A DNA stretch of 64,000 nt. Source: Tanypteryx hageni (taxonomy: Eukaryota > Arthropoda > Insecta > Odonata > Petaluridae). The stretch is from assembly GCA_028673005.1 (NCBI GenBank), contig CM054118.1, positions 89,566,858 through 89,630,857 of the forward strand, given 5' to 3'. The notes beneath the pieces are model-generated. The model saw only the letters and a list, made by a program, of their open reading frames with translations, did not search any database and had not been told where the DNA came from. Shown here piece by piece: positions 25,392-35,699 of the stretch; position 1 is the stretch's first letter; each line of letters opens with the position of its first letter. The position numbers and the translations under genes were made by a program.

Positions 25392-26816
25392 CATATGCCA
25401 AGCGTTGATATAATTTTATTTCAATTTAGTGATTTTGTTGCTGGATATAATGGATTTATACTTCCTTTAGCAAGTTTTCTTTACCATTTAGCGAAAGATC
25501 GTTATTTAAAAGATTTAATTCATATTTACTGACAAATTTGGTGACTTTAATTTATTATGAAGTAATCATAATAAACAATTGATGGAATCAATTTTAAAAT
25601 ATCAGTATTTCATTCGAATTAAATTCCAGTGGAGGAAACTGCATGATATTATATGGTCATGTCTCTCAAAAACAATAAATTCTCAGACAGGAATAGGTTC
25701 TAGGAATGCAACTGGTGGAAACACGTTTGAAGATATACCTAAATTTAGCATAACCATACGATATCCCATGCAATGGCTGATTTTGTGTCTAATTTCACGT
25801 GGATATTTTAAAGCCAAACCTATGAAACAAAATCAGTTACTGGACTTTGAAATCCATTTAGGCGATAAAAAGTCTGTTAGTATGATATTGAAAGTGTTGA
25901 TTTAATGTAATAAGTTCAATTGGCTTAATTGATCCACACAAATGTTCAGTTGAAAGGAAAGCAAAATGTACATTTGATGTTCAATGGAAGAACAGTTAAC
26001 GATTATAAATTTTGGTCAAAATTAAAGAATTGTTATAGAAGTTTTCTTATTTTACCATCTGAGATATCTTTCACTTATTCATTTTCAATGTTAATGAAAA
26101 ACATATGTCGCTATCTACTAAGAATAGAGAACCTGCAGAATACATAAAACGTTTTTAGAGAACGAAAGCGCTTAAAATTTCACATTAAACTGTCTTTCAC
26201 ATACCTTTCGAAATGATTAGCCAGATTTATAATTTTTTTGGTGGTTGCCCTTCTTTGAATAACCTTAGCGTTTCTTTCTTCCCTACTCTAGTTTATATTA
26301 AGTATATATTATTTCTTTTAGGTAATATTAGGTATCGTTTATAACGGTTGTCAAGTAGATTATTAATCCAACATTACGTTCATTCCCATGTTATTTAAAT
26401 GGGAAAAAATTAAAAGAGAAAAGATTTCTTAATAAAAAAGGTAGTTCAAATCGTTTTAAAAACCCTTCCATTTTGCTTAACTTTTTATTGCAGTTAAAAT
26501 GGCACATTCTTCTTGTTTCTACGTCCTGTAGTTGTTGCGTTACAAATGCACAAACATACTAACAAATTCTTCAAAATATTTATGGCAGAGTTTAAAAGTA
26601 CCGACTGACCTGCCAGCTCATATATTTAAGTTTTTAGAACTAAGCAAAACACAGTCGAAGTAAACAAATTATGAAAGGAAGTAAGATACTAATTGACTGT
26701 ACTGGAAGCAAGTAGTCATGCCTCGTTTAGCACATTTTTGTTTAGTGCATTTTTGACATAGCGCCGATGGCATCTCAATTTTTTTCATTATATATAGACG
26801 TTCCTTACAGAGGAGG
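25392..26816. other. Two unrecognised open frames, otherwise AT-rich
   Basis: Plus-strand open frames of 108 codons (25579-25905) and 72 codons (25929-26147) are close together. The first starts MMESILKYQYF and contains GSRNATGG. Neither contains a motif I recognise, and codon use is as AT-rich as the surroundings. They could be pieces of one decayed gene or chance frames. I do not call a gene. Confidence 0.3.
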
Positions 26817-26925
<109 letters not shown>

Positions 26926-28199
26926 GTATACAATTATCTATGTTACCCTCAATCATAGTGTGATGCAATTAGTGTTTTGGATACAGTAAAATCTTACATA
27001 TTATCAGAAACAATATTGATGATGTTTTCATATTATGCATGATATTGAAAATTAGAAAAGTTAACTTATATGCTTATGGGAATATATTTGATGGTAAATC
27101 GAATAAAGAAAAATGAAAAAAAAATATTTCCTTTTAATTCCTCGAAAATTTTTTTTTCGATATTTTAAGAAAATACGTCGACACTGAAATATCTCGAATT
27201 TCGTATGGTATGATTATATCTGAATTGATTCGCTAACTTTGCCATAGAATAACCTATTTCTTTTCATTTATTCGTCGCAAAACACTGGAATTTAATAAAT
27301 ATTTCTGAGAACTCCGATGGCACCCTTAAAAAACTCCGTGGACTTCATAAGCATCTAAAGCCACGATCGGTTGGCTGGCATTCAATACCGTCCGCGAGCC
27401 AATGTAGAGATCATATCATGTATACAATGGATTATTATTATAACGGACACTTAACGGGATAATTTATATCCCCTAGAGTAGCAATATTCGCTTGCAATCG
27501 CATCGCTAGCATTAACGGTAGTGTGAACGCAACCTAAGCCCACAACTACACATCACTTCCCTTACATGCCGTATCAAGATGGAATTATCCTTCCACGGAA
27601 GTGCCTACTACGGCTGTCTCGATGCTCAAGATCGTTCTCATAGACCTTGTTCCACAAGAACGTTCTTGCGATCTTGAGACCTCGAAACAGCGCTGTTGTG
27701 GCCAAAATTGAAACTAATATCGGATATTTTTGAATTTTTCTATCCTTCAAACGTTTTATGGATAAAAGCCGATCGTAACTCGCAATTTTTGCAGTAGTCA
27801 CTACAAGAATTTTAACCTTCAGGCCAGCTACAAGCCCACCTTAAGCCATGATTGTGTGAAGAACGCGAAACAAGAACACATCTTCGCGTTCTTGTTCTAG
27901 ATCTCTCGCGTTCAACCGTCATTTTGACGTCACTAAAAGGCGAGATTCTGACGTCAATCCCGCCAAAAACGTGCTTTGAGAACATTGAGACAGCCTGCGC
28001 AAAAAACATGTAGTGGATATATAACTGTGAACAGTCGTTTTGAGGGGAAGAAGCGAACAATCTCTGGACTGATTCGCCAAACAATGGACTTGGCCCGTTG
28101 TTTGGGGATGTGTCCATTATTGCCTTTGCAACGATTTTGTCCGTTAAATCCGAAGTCCGCTAAACCGAGGTCCGTTAAATCGAAGGTTTAATGTATTTC
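26926..28199. other. Hairpin-rich sequence with a pogo-like end
   Basis: Two inverted repeats occur. CTCAAGATCG (27625-27634) pairs with CGATCTTGAG (27669-27678). AAGAACGCGA (27859-27868) pairs with TCGCGTTCTT (27884-27893). At 28138-28186 a repeated (G)TCCG(T/C)TAAA phrase (TCCGTTAAATCCGAAG, TCCGCTAAACCGAGG, TCCGTTAAATCGAAGG) is typical of pogo/Tigger element ends read from inside outwards. Its left partner was not found. No protein is recognisable, and the frames 27574-28191 are not supported. Confidence 0.4.
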
Positions 28200-28757
28200 C
28201 GAACGTGCTACGAAGCTGAAATTTTTTAAAGGTAGGATTTGTAAAAAAAAAACGAAATAGGTATTATAGAAATTTTGATATTTTAATTTGTTTGGCTGTT
28301 AAAAATTCTTAAAGTTTAAACAAATAGGTAAATATTTAGATACTACGGGGCGAACTAGAGAGCAGAAATTTAAAAGTTATTTCGAGGATAGTGCAAATGC
28401 ACAAATAAACATTTGGATATCTTCATGAATTTGGTATTGTAGCTGTTAAAAAAATTTAAAACGTAAACAATTAGATAAATGTTATTTCACTTCTAGATGT
28501 GCTACAGCTTTAAAATTTGGCAGAAATGAGTGGCATTAGTATCCCACAATGAAAAAGTATAATATTCGTAAAATTGAAAATTTTAGAGATTGTTTTATTG
28601 CAATATTTTTTCAATAGGGAAAAACCGAAATCGGTGCCGATGTGAAAACTTTTGAATTGAAAAAATATATTTCCACTGATAAAATATCTCTCGGAAAAAA
28701 TAATGTCTTTCAAGGTGAGATGAAATGCTTGCGGAATGCAAGCACCAACTACTAGTT
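28200..28757 (-). repeat. Unclassified dispersed repeat, copy 1
   Basis: This copy shares segments with 50100-50190, 52100-52200 and 54020-54440. The shared pieces are AATTAGATAAATGTTATTTC, AAATTTGGCAG, AAATCGGTGCCGA and a terminal hairpin. The hairpin here reads GCTTGCGGAATGCAAGC; on the other strand at 52110 it reads GCTTGCATACTGCAAGC. Two internal subrepeats beginning GCTGTTAAAAA lie about 165 bases apart. No coding capacity is seen. It may be a non-autonomous DNA element. Confidence 0.55.
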
Positions 28758-29384
28758 AAAGAAATAAAGTTCTTAAATGTCTTTGGTCTATTAATACAGT
28801 CCCAACTTATTTCCTAGTTATATACCTTCACTTCTTTGTTCCAATGATACTCGGTTATATACGATATTATACATGAATTAAAGACAAATTTGTTGTTATT
28901 AATACGTTTATTCGCTTTATTTATCTATTTCATCTGTTCACTCTTACTGTTTTTAAATTGTTTCGCCGCGATTCTATGGTCTTTTGCAGTGACATTGGAA
29001 ATTTTACACTTGTGTACGTTACTGTTGGGATGGTTAGGGATAAATTCGCTTTGGGTGGGTTTTTGCTTTGAAGTGGGTTAGGTTAGACTCACGACTGAAT
29101 TTTAATCTTCTTAATCGATATTCATCTGTTATTCTTATGTTAATTTGCTCTTGGTAGCTACGATAAATTTGCGTAATAATAGGCCTGTTCCGTTTTTGTT
29201 AGCGCTTAAAAAAATCGGCAATGATTTCACTTTGTCCGTCTGTGGGCAAAATTTTGAATTAACGAGAGAGGCTGGGAAACTAAGATTTTCAGGGTAGTTT
29301 TAAATAATAACAATAATGATATTTTGTTTAACACAAACAGATTTCTCCAATTACATGTGTTATAATAGATATAGAACAAGCACG
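28758..29384. other. No gene recognised
   Basis: AT-rich. A hydrophobic 63-codon frame (28890-29081, plus) consists almost wholly of Leu, Ile, Phe and Cys and is best explained by T-rich composition. Confidence 0.4.
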
Positions 29385-29468
29385 TACGACCATGCCCTCA
29401 GCAGGATTCGAGCCCGCAACCCTTGCATTGGGACACGCTAACCACCCCTCTACCAAGGCAGACATGTG
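29385..29468 (-). repeat. tRNA-derived SINE copy 2
   Basis: On the minus strand the sequence reads GCCTTGGTAGAGGGGTGGTT AGCG, then a spacer, then TTGCGGGCTCGAATCCTGC. That gives an A-box-like and a B-box-like promoter in tRNA order. It is the same family as 19893-19975 but with a longer anticodon-region spacer (GTGTCCCAATGCAAGG). It is followed on the minus strand by GAGGGCATGGTCGTACGTGC. Confidence 0.65.
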
Positions 29469-30802
29469 CCCTATTGATTTGGAGTGCGTCCGTTTGCTTT
29501 TTCGCGGGATTTCAAGAAAACCCTTATGAACTATTTATACGGGGCCGTATTATGGTCAAGTTTCGTTTCGTTTACGTTGCTAAAACACTAAAAGCGAAGC
29601 GAAACTACGTTGTTTACTTTAGAATATGGATAAAGATCATATTAAAAATGCTTAACTGCAGTGAGGTATGTTTTTAATAACTTTTAATTAATTTTGGATT
29701 TTACGTTTGTTATAAATGCTTAGCTCTAATTAAAATACGTTACATTACAATTACACAGCTTGATAGTTAAATCTGAAGTTTGTTGAAAAATGCATAAATG
29801 ATAAGTTTTCAGAAATTTTACGTGAAAATTCATAAAAAAGTGCTTTTGGAATCTGCTTTTACAATTGTTGTAAACTTGCTTTCATTTGCCCCGGCTGATC
29901 ACCATCCAAGGTCTTCAGTTTCAACGTCATTAATTCAATTATGACGCAGCATAGTCACTTTGCTTCATTTAAAGTGCCAAATAAAGTTTAACAGCAAATA
30001 GCGGGAAGGTAATTTAAATTAAGCATTAGTAAAACTATATGACCGTTTATCCGAAATGGTCGGAACCTGAACCATTTTGGATAATAGAATTTTCAGATAA
30101 TGACTGTCTCAAGCCGTAAACAGCACGTCAGTCAAACAAATCGTTTTTACAATACATAGCAGAAACAAACGATAATATCAACAAATCAAACGCAGTGAAT
30201 TTTTAGGTGCATTTCGCTTCCTGCATGGGCGCCTAATGCTTTATTTCTGTCCGTCCGTTCTCGGCATTTTCATGACAAGACTTCAGAGCAAAGGCAATTA
30301 GAAAAAGATATAAATGGTTCACATAACCCAATCGGGGGGCACAACTTTACTAGGAACAAAATAAAACAAACTTTCCGTTTATCATTAAAATCAAACGGGG
30401 TCGTAATTCACTATGGACTTCGGCATTTTCTTGCATGGTTATTTAATTGTCAACGAAGACGATTTTCGTAGTAACTGTATACAAGGATGACAAAATTTCT
30501 GACTAGTAAACATCAATTGGGTTAAGTGCAACCTCATAAACTGTTTGTTTAGCGCAAATCCTTCCAAGGAAGGAATGAGAACTAATAAAGGTTAGAGACT
30601 GGGCCGCCTTCAGACAAATGTGCCGCAAAGAATTGCCACAATCATCCACGTTGTGATAGGCATGAATTAGCAAAACATTACAGAAAAATCTCATTACAAA
30701 TTAATGTACATTGAGGACCGTCAATTTTCCCTCATATGTATAAATTGAAATTGCAGTATATGCAAAACAAATGAATTATAGGGCTAAAATAAAAACTCAA
30801 AC
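29469..30802. other. No gene; pogo-like repeated TTCGGATAA motif
   Basis: Near 30045-30105 the phrases TTATCCGAAATGGTCGGAAC and CATTTTGGATAATAGAATTT followed by TCAGATAATG look like an old pogo/Tigger element end. No partner end was located. The remaining sequence shows nothing recognisable. Confidence 0.35.
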
Positions 30803-31810
30803 TCAAAATGGAAGACCTTGAAATGCCAAATCGCGATATCTGTGCATGTTGTTATAAAATGCTTCAAACTGTAATGTGTTATCATCATTCATTCCTTCAA
30901 TGTATCTTGCAACATAGTCCTGAATCTGAGTAGACGTTTCAGGAATGGGATGAATGGCGTGATATCTTGCTTTTAACACACCAAAAACTTCTTCAATCGG
31001 ATTTAATTGTGGACTATACGCGAGAAGAAATTTGTAACATACATTATTCCCTACAAGCCAAGAAATCACATTTTGGACATGGTGAAACTTTACATTATCC
31101 ATAATTAGAGTATCGCCTTCATTGAATACATCTTTGGATTTACAAGCCTGAAGAAATTTGACAAAAATATCTGCGTTATAAACACCTTCTTTCATTTTGA
31201 AATTCTTAATTCCGATGATAGCGATCACAGCAATCAAACTTATGTTTATTTCTCTGTTTGTTGGAACTTTTTATAGCATCTGTATTTTTTGGTGAACAGC
31301 CGTAATTGTTGGTACTCTGCAAATTAAATCCTGTTTCATCAAGAAATAGCATTCTTCCTGATTAAACACATAATATCGCGTGAATATATCTGTCTTTTCA
31401 AAATAACTTCAGGTGTTGTTTTTGTAACTCTTATCTTAAATCTTTTTTTGGTAATTCTCATCTTCTGCAGGTTACTAGATATAGTAGACTGCGCGCATAC
31501 TAAGCCATAATCCCTTATTTTTCCCTTGATACCTTTCTGCGTCAAAGAGCAGTCAGCTTGAATTATTTCACATATTTTATCAGATAGCGTAGATACGCGT
31601 TGCATTTTGGGTCCTGGATTTTTTTCTTTTAAATCGACCTCAACCATATTGTCTTTTGCTTAGTGTACTTTTCCTAGTAATTTATAGACAACAGACTTAG
31701 AAACATCTACATTTTTGGCCATTTTACTCACTGTCTCTCCTTCTTTTCTCATATTTTGAAATATTTCGAGTTTAGCATCGGTGATTGTGGTTCATCTCTT
31801 TCTTGACCTC
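30803..31810 (-). pseudogene. Tc1/mariner (IS630-type) transposase relict
   Basis: Read from about 31780 downwards, the N-terminal helix-turn-helix region includes MRKEGETVSKMAKNVDVSKS, then a stop. A frame from 31647 follows with NPGPKMQRVS and the second HTH half (GLVCAQSTISSNLQKM). After a frameshift, CYFLDETGFNL carries the first catalytic aspartate (about 31350). A second frame from 31237 gives LIMDNVKFHH (second aspartate) and YSPQLNPIEEVFGVLKARY (glutamate), with 34 residues between D and E as in DD34E Tc1-type enzymes. It ends at 30803. At least one stop and two frameshifts make it inactive. I could not find terminal inverted repeats; the right side is cut by the LINE fragment starting near 31836. 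Confidence 0.85.
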
Positions 31811-31835
31811 AACAATGAATCATTAGATAATTTAT

Positions 31836-32976
31836 TTGCGAATTAACATCATTCTCCCAGTTATATACTATATTTATATCTTTCTCCATACTATAAATTG
31901 TAATATAGTTTTGTATGCTGATGATACTTCCTCTCTAAATTCTGAATGTACACTAGATGACCTATTCATCAGCACAAAACATACTGTAAAAAGTATATCT
32001 CACTGGTGTTTAAAAAACAACCTGATCTTGAATAATAATAAACTTGTTTTATGCAATTCTACTGTAACATATCTCCCCCTCCATCTACCCCTTTGTTAAA
32101 AATCAATAATAACATTATTCAACGTCCCCCTACGACCAAATTTTTGGGCCTTTACCTAAGTGAGGACTGGTCTTTTCATGTTTATAAAATTATCAGTAAA
32201 ATTTCAACAGGCATTTATATGATAAGGAAGTTAGCCCCAATTACGTCAATTGAAATTCTAAAAATGGTTTACTATGCCATGATTCGCTCCCATCTTTCCT
32301 ATGGAATAATTTTTTGGGGAAACTCAAGTGCTGCCATTAAAGCCTTCTCCTCACAAAAAAGGTCAATTAAGGCCATTGTTAAAGTATCTGTCAGGTCACC
32401 TGGGAGGCCAATTTTCAAATCCCTAAAGATACACTTCCATGCATCTATATTCTCCTGTGATCTATGTTTGTAAAAAATAATCCTTCTTTATTTCCCACTA
32501 ATGACACTGTACATCAGTATTCAACCAGTGCCAGGGAAAATATTCATCTGAACAGCTACAGTTTAACTTCTGCAAAGTGTGGACCTCATCATTCTACCTC
32601 CCTAATCTATAACAAATTGCCCAAAGCCATTAAGGCAATTCAATCGCCCACTCCTTCAAAACTAAATTAAAGGTACAGTTAGAAAGTGAAGTGTATAACA
32701 AATTGCCCAAAGTGTATAACAAATTGCCCAAAGCCATTAAGGCAATTCAATCGCCCACTCCTTCAAAACTAAATTAAAGGTACAGTTAGAAAGTGAAGTG
32801 TATACTATACTATTGATGACTTTTTTGTGACAAACGTTTGTAATTTTGTCATTGCCTTGTATATACTGTTCTATCTATGTATTGTATGTTTGATTGTGTG
32901 TTTTGTAACATGTGCTATTGACGAGTTCTATGTTATGTAATTGACCAACAGAATTAAAAAATAATGAATGAATGAA
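31836..32976 (+). pseudogene. LINE 3' fragment (Jockey/CR1-like RT end)
   Basis: Starting inside the reverse transcriptase, the first frame gives NIVLYADDTSSLNSE, the catalytic YADD block (31900-31945), then ISHWCLKNNLILNNNK. A frameshift leads to TKFLGLYLSEDWSFH and KMVYYAMIRSHLSYGIIFWG (32255-32320). A third frame from 32464 gives FVKNNPSLFPTNDTVHQYST and ends at KLN. The 3' untranslated part ends in an (AATG)3 tail at about 32962-32976, a common LINE tail type. The copy is 5'-truncated right beside the Tc1-type relict, and two frameshifts and a 3' duplication mark it as dead. Confidence 0.82.
32608..32800 (+). repeat. 86-bp tandem duplication in the LINE 3' end
   Basis: The 86-bp unit 32608-32693 is repeated identically at 32715-32800. 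Between them lies a 21-bp partial unit (TATAACAAATTGCCCAAAGTG). The layout suggests replication slippage through the shared TATAACAAATTGCCC. It covers the end of the coding frame and the start of the 3' untranslated region. Confidence 0.9.
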
Positions 32977-33000
32977 CATAGTTATAAATGTTAGTCAGGG

Positions 33001-33120
33001 TTTTGTTTATAACTACTGATATTGTTTATAATTACTGATATTGTTTATAACTACCGACAGTGTGTTTATAATTGCTGATATTGTTTATAACTACCAATAT
33101 CGTTTATAATTACCGATAAC
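33001..33120 (+). repeat. About 20-bp tandem repeat, 6 copies
   Basis: Six degenerate units of TTGTTTATAA(C/T)TACTGATA follow one another, with period 19-21. They begin 25 bases after the LINE tail. Confidence 0.85.
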
Positions 33121-34542
33121 CCTGTAAATATTTCCAAATAACATACTTCAACGCACACACATTTCAATACTATGTATGAACTTCAGAGGTCTCGACAAAA
33201 TATTTTTGTGGTTTCACCGTAAGCTTTCATTCATAAATAACTCATATATAACCAATTCTTGTTCATTCGTGGCATTTTACACCAATTTTGAAGGAATCTG
33301 TTTTTAATACGAAGTGATCCACCAAAATCCCAAAAGAAGGGATTTCCCGAACTGAAAAACACAGAACCGAGGGTCAATTATCCCTCTCGTATTTTTATTA
33401 ATGTATTGAGATAAAGTCCCAGGATTAAAGATTCCACTTATGAAGACCATTACAATGTTCCCGGAGAGCTTTGGAAATATGCCTTCTCGAAACTTCAACT
33501 TCATTCTTCGCTTACGTTTGTGGAGTTTTCAGATGTTGATAATAATTTGAAAACCTTTATTAACGGGTGGTACCATTCTAGAGAGAATTACTGGACCAGG
33601 TGAGGAAATAAGTACTGACTGAATACGAGATAGAGGTTGAGTCAAGTGCGACATCATTAGTGATATCGTTAGTGGCATCGGAGTATTTGGTGATATTAAA
33701 GGCATTTATTATTAAATCTGATTATGTACAAGAGACTTTGTATAAATCCCTCGACGATATAAGAAAATATGCTAAATGCCACAAAAAGATGAAACAAAAG
33801 AAAATTTCACATTATTTTATGAAGTGATAAAGCGGTGTTGAAGTATGATCGTTTTCTTTTCTTTTCCTTCTCAGCTGTACTTCTTACGGGTATTTTATGT
33901 ATCTGTACCATACTTTCAGTAATAAATATAAAAATTCATACCGCATAGAGATACGTTGTGTAGAGATTTTACTGTAAGCACAAATAAGACGATTTATTAA
34001 AGGGGACAAAGACTACGTTCCCTTTCACACTAATCTCTTCAGGCCAAAATACTTTTTTGCCACCCGACACAAGCGCATTCGAACAAAATTCTTGCAGCAG
34101 AATGACAGAGAGTTATAGTCTTAATCGAGACTCTTCTAAGCGACAAACCCCAGATAGTCATGTGATACAGATGTATTTAAATGTGGTCAATCACAGGGAC
34201 CTCATCTGCACTGTAGCAGTATGTTGTAACTAATTTGTTTCACTCCCTTCACCCAATGTCAAGCCCTTTTTATGCTAACCCCCTCCATCCACTACACTTA
34301 GGTATTGTTAGAGATCTTTTCTTTGAAGTATCTCTCATCTTCTCCTTAGACCACCCCTGGACTCTCACTCCATCTCCTATTTGTTGACTCCCCATCCCTT
34401 TTTTCCGAAAAAACGAGGTGCGTTTTTTGTGTCTCCCATCTCAACACCCTTATTCCCAGAATCAAGAGCATTTCTCGGAAAACACGGACTATTACGACCG
34501 CTATTTTTTCTGCCACCAGACGTACGTACATTTAACTATCAC
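33121..34542. other. No gene recognised
   Basis: There is no protein, RNA or repeat I can name. Frames at 33304-33504 and 34346-34531 (minus) and 34381-34683 (plus) are unrecognised. Confidence 0.4.
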
Positions 34543-34855
34543 CAGTGGCGCACCGAACACCCCCGCGCTGCCTTAGGCCCCAAACGGTGCCCAATTTTTT
34601 GTGAGGGCTTTACATTTTTTCCTATATTTCAAATTTGTTTTAGCGGGGAGTCTACACATTATACAGTAAGCCACAATTGCTAAACGATATAACTATGTTC
34701 TAATCACATCCGAGAAAAATTATGAAACGTATCTGGCCAAAAATCATGCGATTTATTTCGTTTTTTATACAGTGCATAATGTACAATTCAGCGGCCCATT
34801 AAAAGTGATGGTCCCAGGCGATTGTCCGGCTCGCCAACCCCTAAGACCGGCTCTG
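34543..34855. mobile_element. Two hAT-type ends, probably from different elements
   Basis: CAGTGGCGCACCGAACACCC at 34543 is a hAT-style left end. The right end at 34855, read in reverse complement as CAGAGCCGGTCTTAGGGGTT followed by GGCGAGCCGGACAATCGCC, is a very widespread hAT terminus. The two termini do not match each other and the flanks (AACTATCA and AGTTTCAG) do not form a target duplication. Two truncated elements therefore probably abut here. Confidence 0.5.
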
Positions 34856-35048
34856 AGTTTCAGTGTATTACAGTAACTAAATACATTTTCCGCTGCTTCC
34901 ACCTAACCTTTTAAAACAAATTTTATTTCAACTTCATGTCCTGTTTGTTTTTAACACACAAATCCGTTATCTCGAGTTCTGTAGTAGATAGGATCTTCAC
35001 ATGTGTTTTGTAGGTCTACCTTGTGATCTTTTAACCCTTTCCGACCCG

Positions 35049-35068
35049 GTGTCCAATATATTGGACAC
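35049..35068. repeat. 20-bp perfect palindrome near TTAA element end
   Basis: GTGTCCAATATATTGGACAC is its own reverse complement. It lies 18 bases inside the TTAA end. A 16-bp core copy (GTCCAATATATTGGAC) is at 41638-41653, and a degenerate one (GTCCAATATACTGTAC) is near 42442. It is a candidate transposase-binding site; this role is an inference. Confidence 0.85.
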
Positions 35069-35699
35069 AATGTTCTCCCTCAATTATAGTGTTTTTATCC
35101 ACCTAGAAGAAATTGTAATACATTGAGTGTAAGCCTTAATGTTACCACTGCCGTAGTAAGGCAGGTGCGAAAGGTGCAGTCGCACAGGGCCCCCAAAATT
35201 TTCCAAATTTTAGAGGTCCCCAAATTTTCTGGAAAAATGTTATTAAATTAAATTATTTTTTAAATTATTAACATATTTCAAGAATGAGGTCAGGCTCAAC
35301 CCTGTGGAATTTACTCATCGAGAAAAAGAAAGAACTTATTCACTTCAACAAATTTGTGGAAGTGACAAAGTTCTTTCTTTTTCTTATTAACATATTTATC
35401 GTCAGAAATCTGCCTCGATAATGCTTACATTGGTGCATACTTTAAGGCGCATTTAATTCGCACTTTTGATTGCAATAAACCATATTAACACACGAAACAT
35501 CCAAATGTTTTAAAAGCCTAATTGCAAATATATTAAATGGGTTTAAAATCATGAAAATATTTTTAAATGCCTCAATATTAAAATATTTTGAATAATCTAC
35601 CCTCAGAGTAAGTAAAGGTGAATAAATTGGCAACCTTTATTGACAACCGCGTCACACTTTACAAATTATCTTTCATCATCATCATGAGGTGTTCTGCCT

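Noticed and set aside
25579..26147. Neighbouring frames of 108 and 72 codons downstream of the piggyBac
   Set aside because: I could not recognise any family; composition matches background, so I described the stretch without calling a gene.
28890..29081. Hydrophobic 63-codon frame that could be read as a membrane peptide
   Set aside because: Its Leu/Ile/Phe content follows from T-rich composition; no partner gene or conserved motif.
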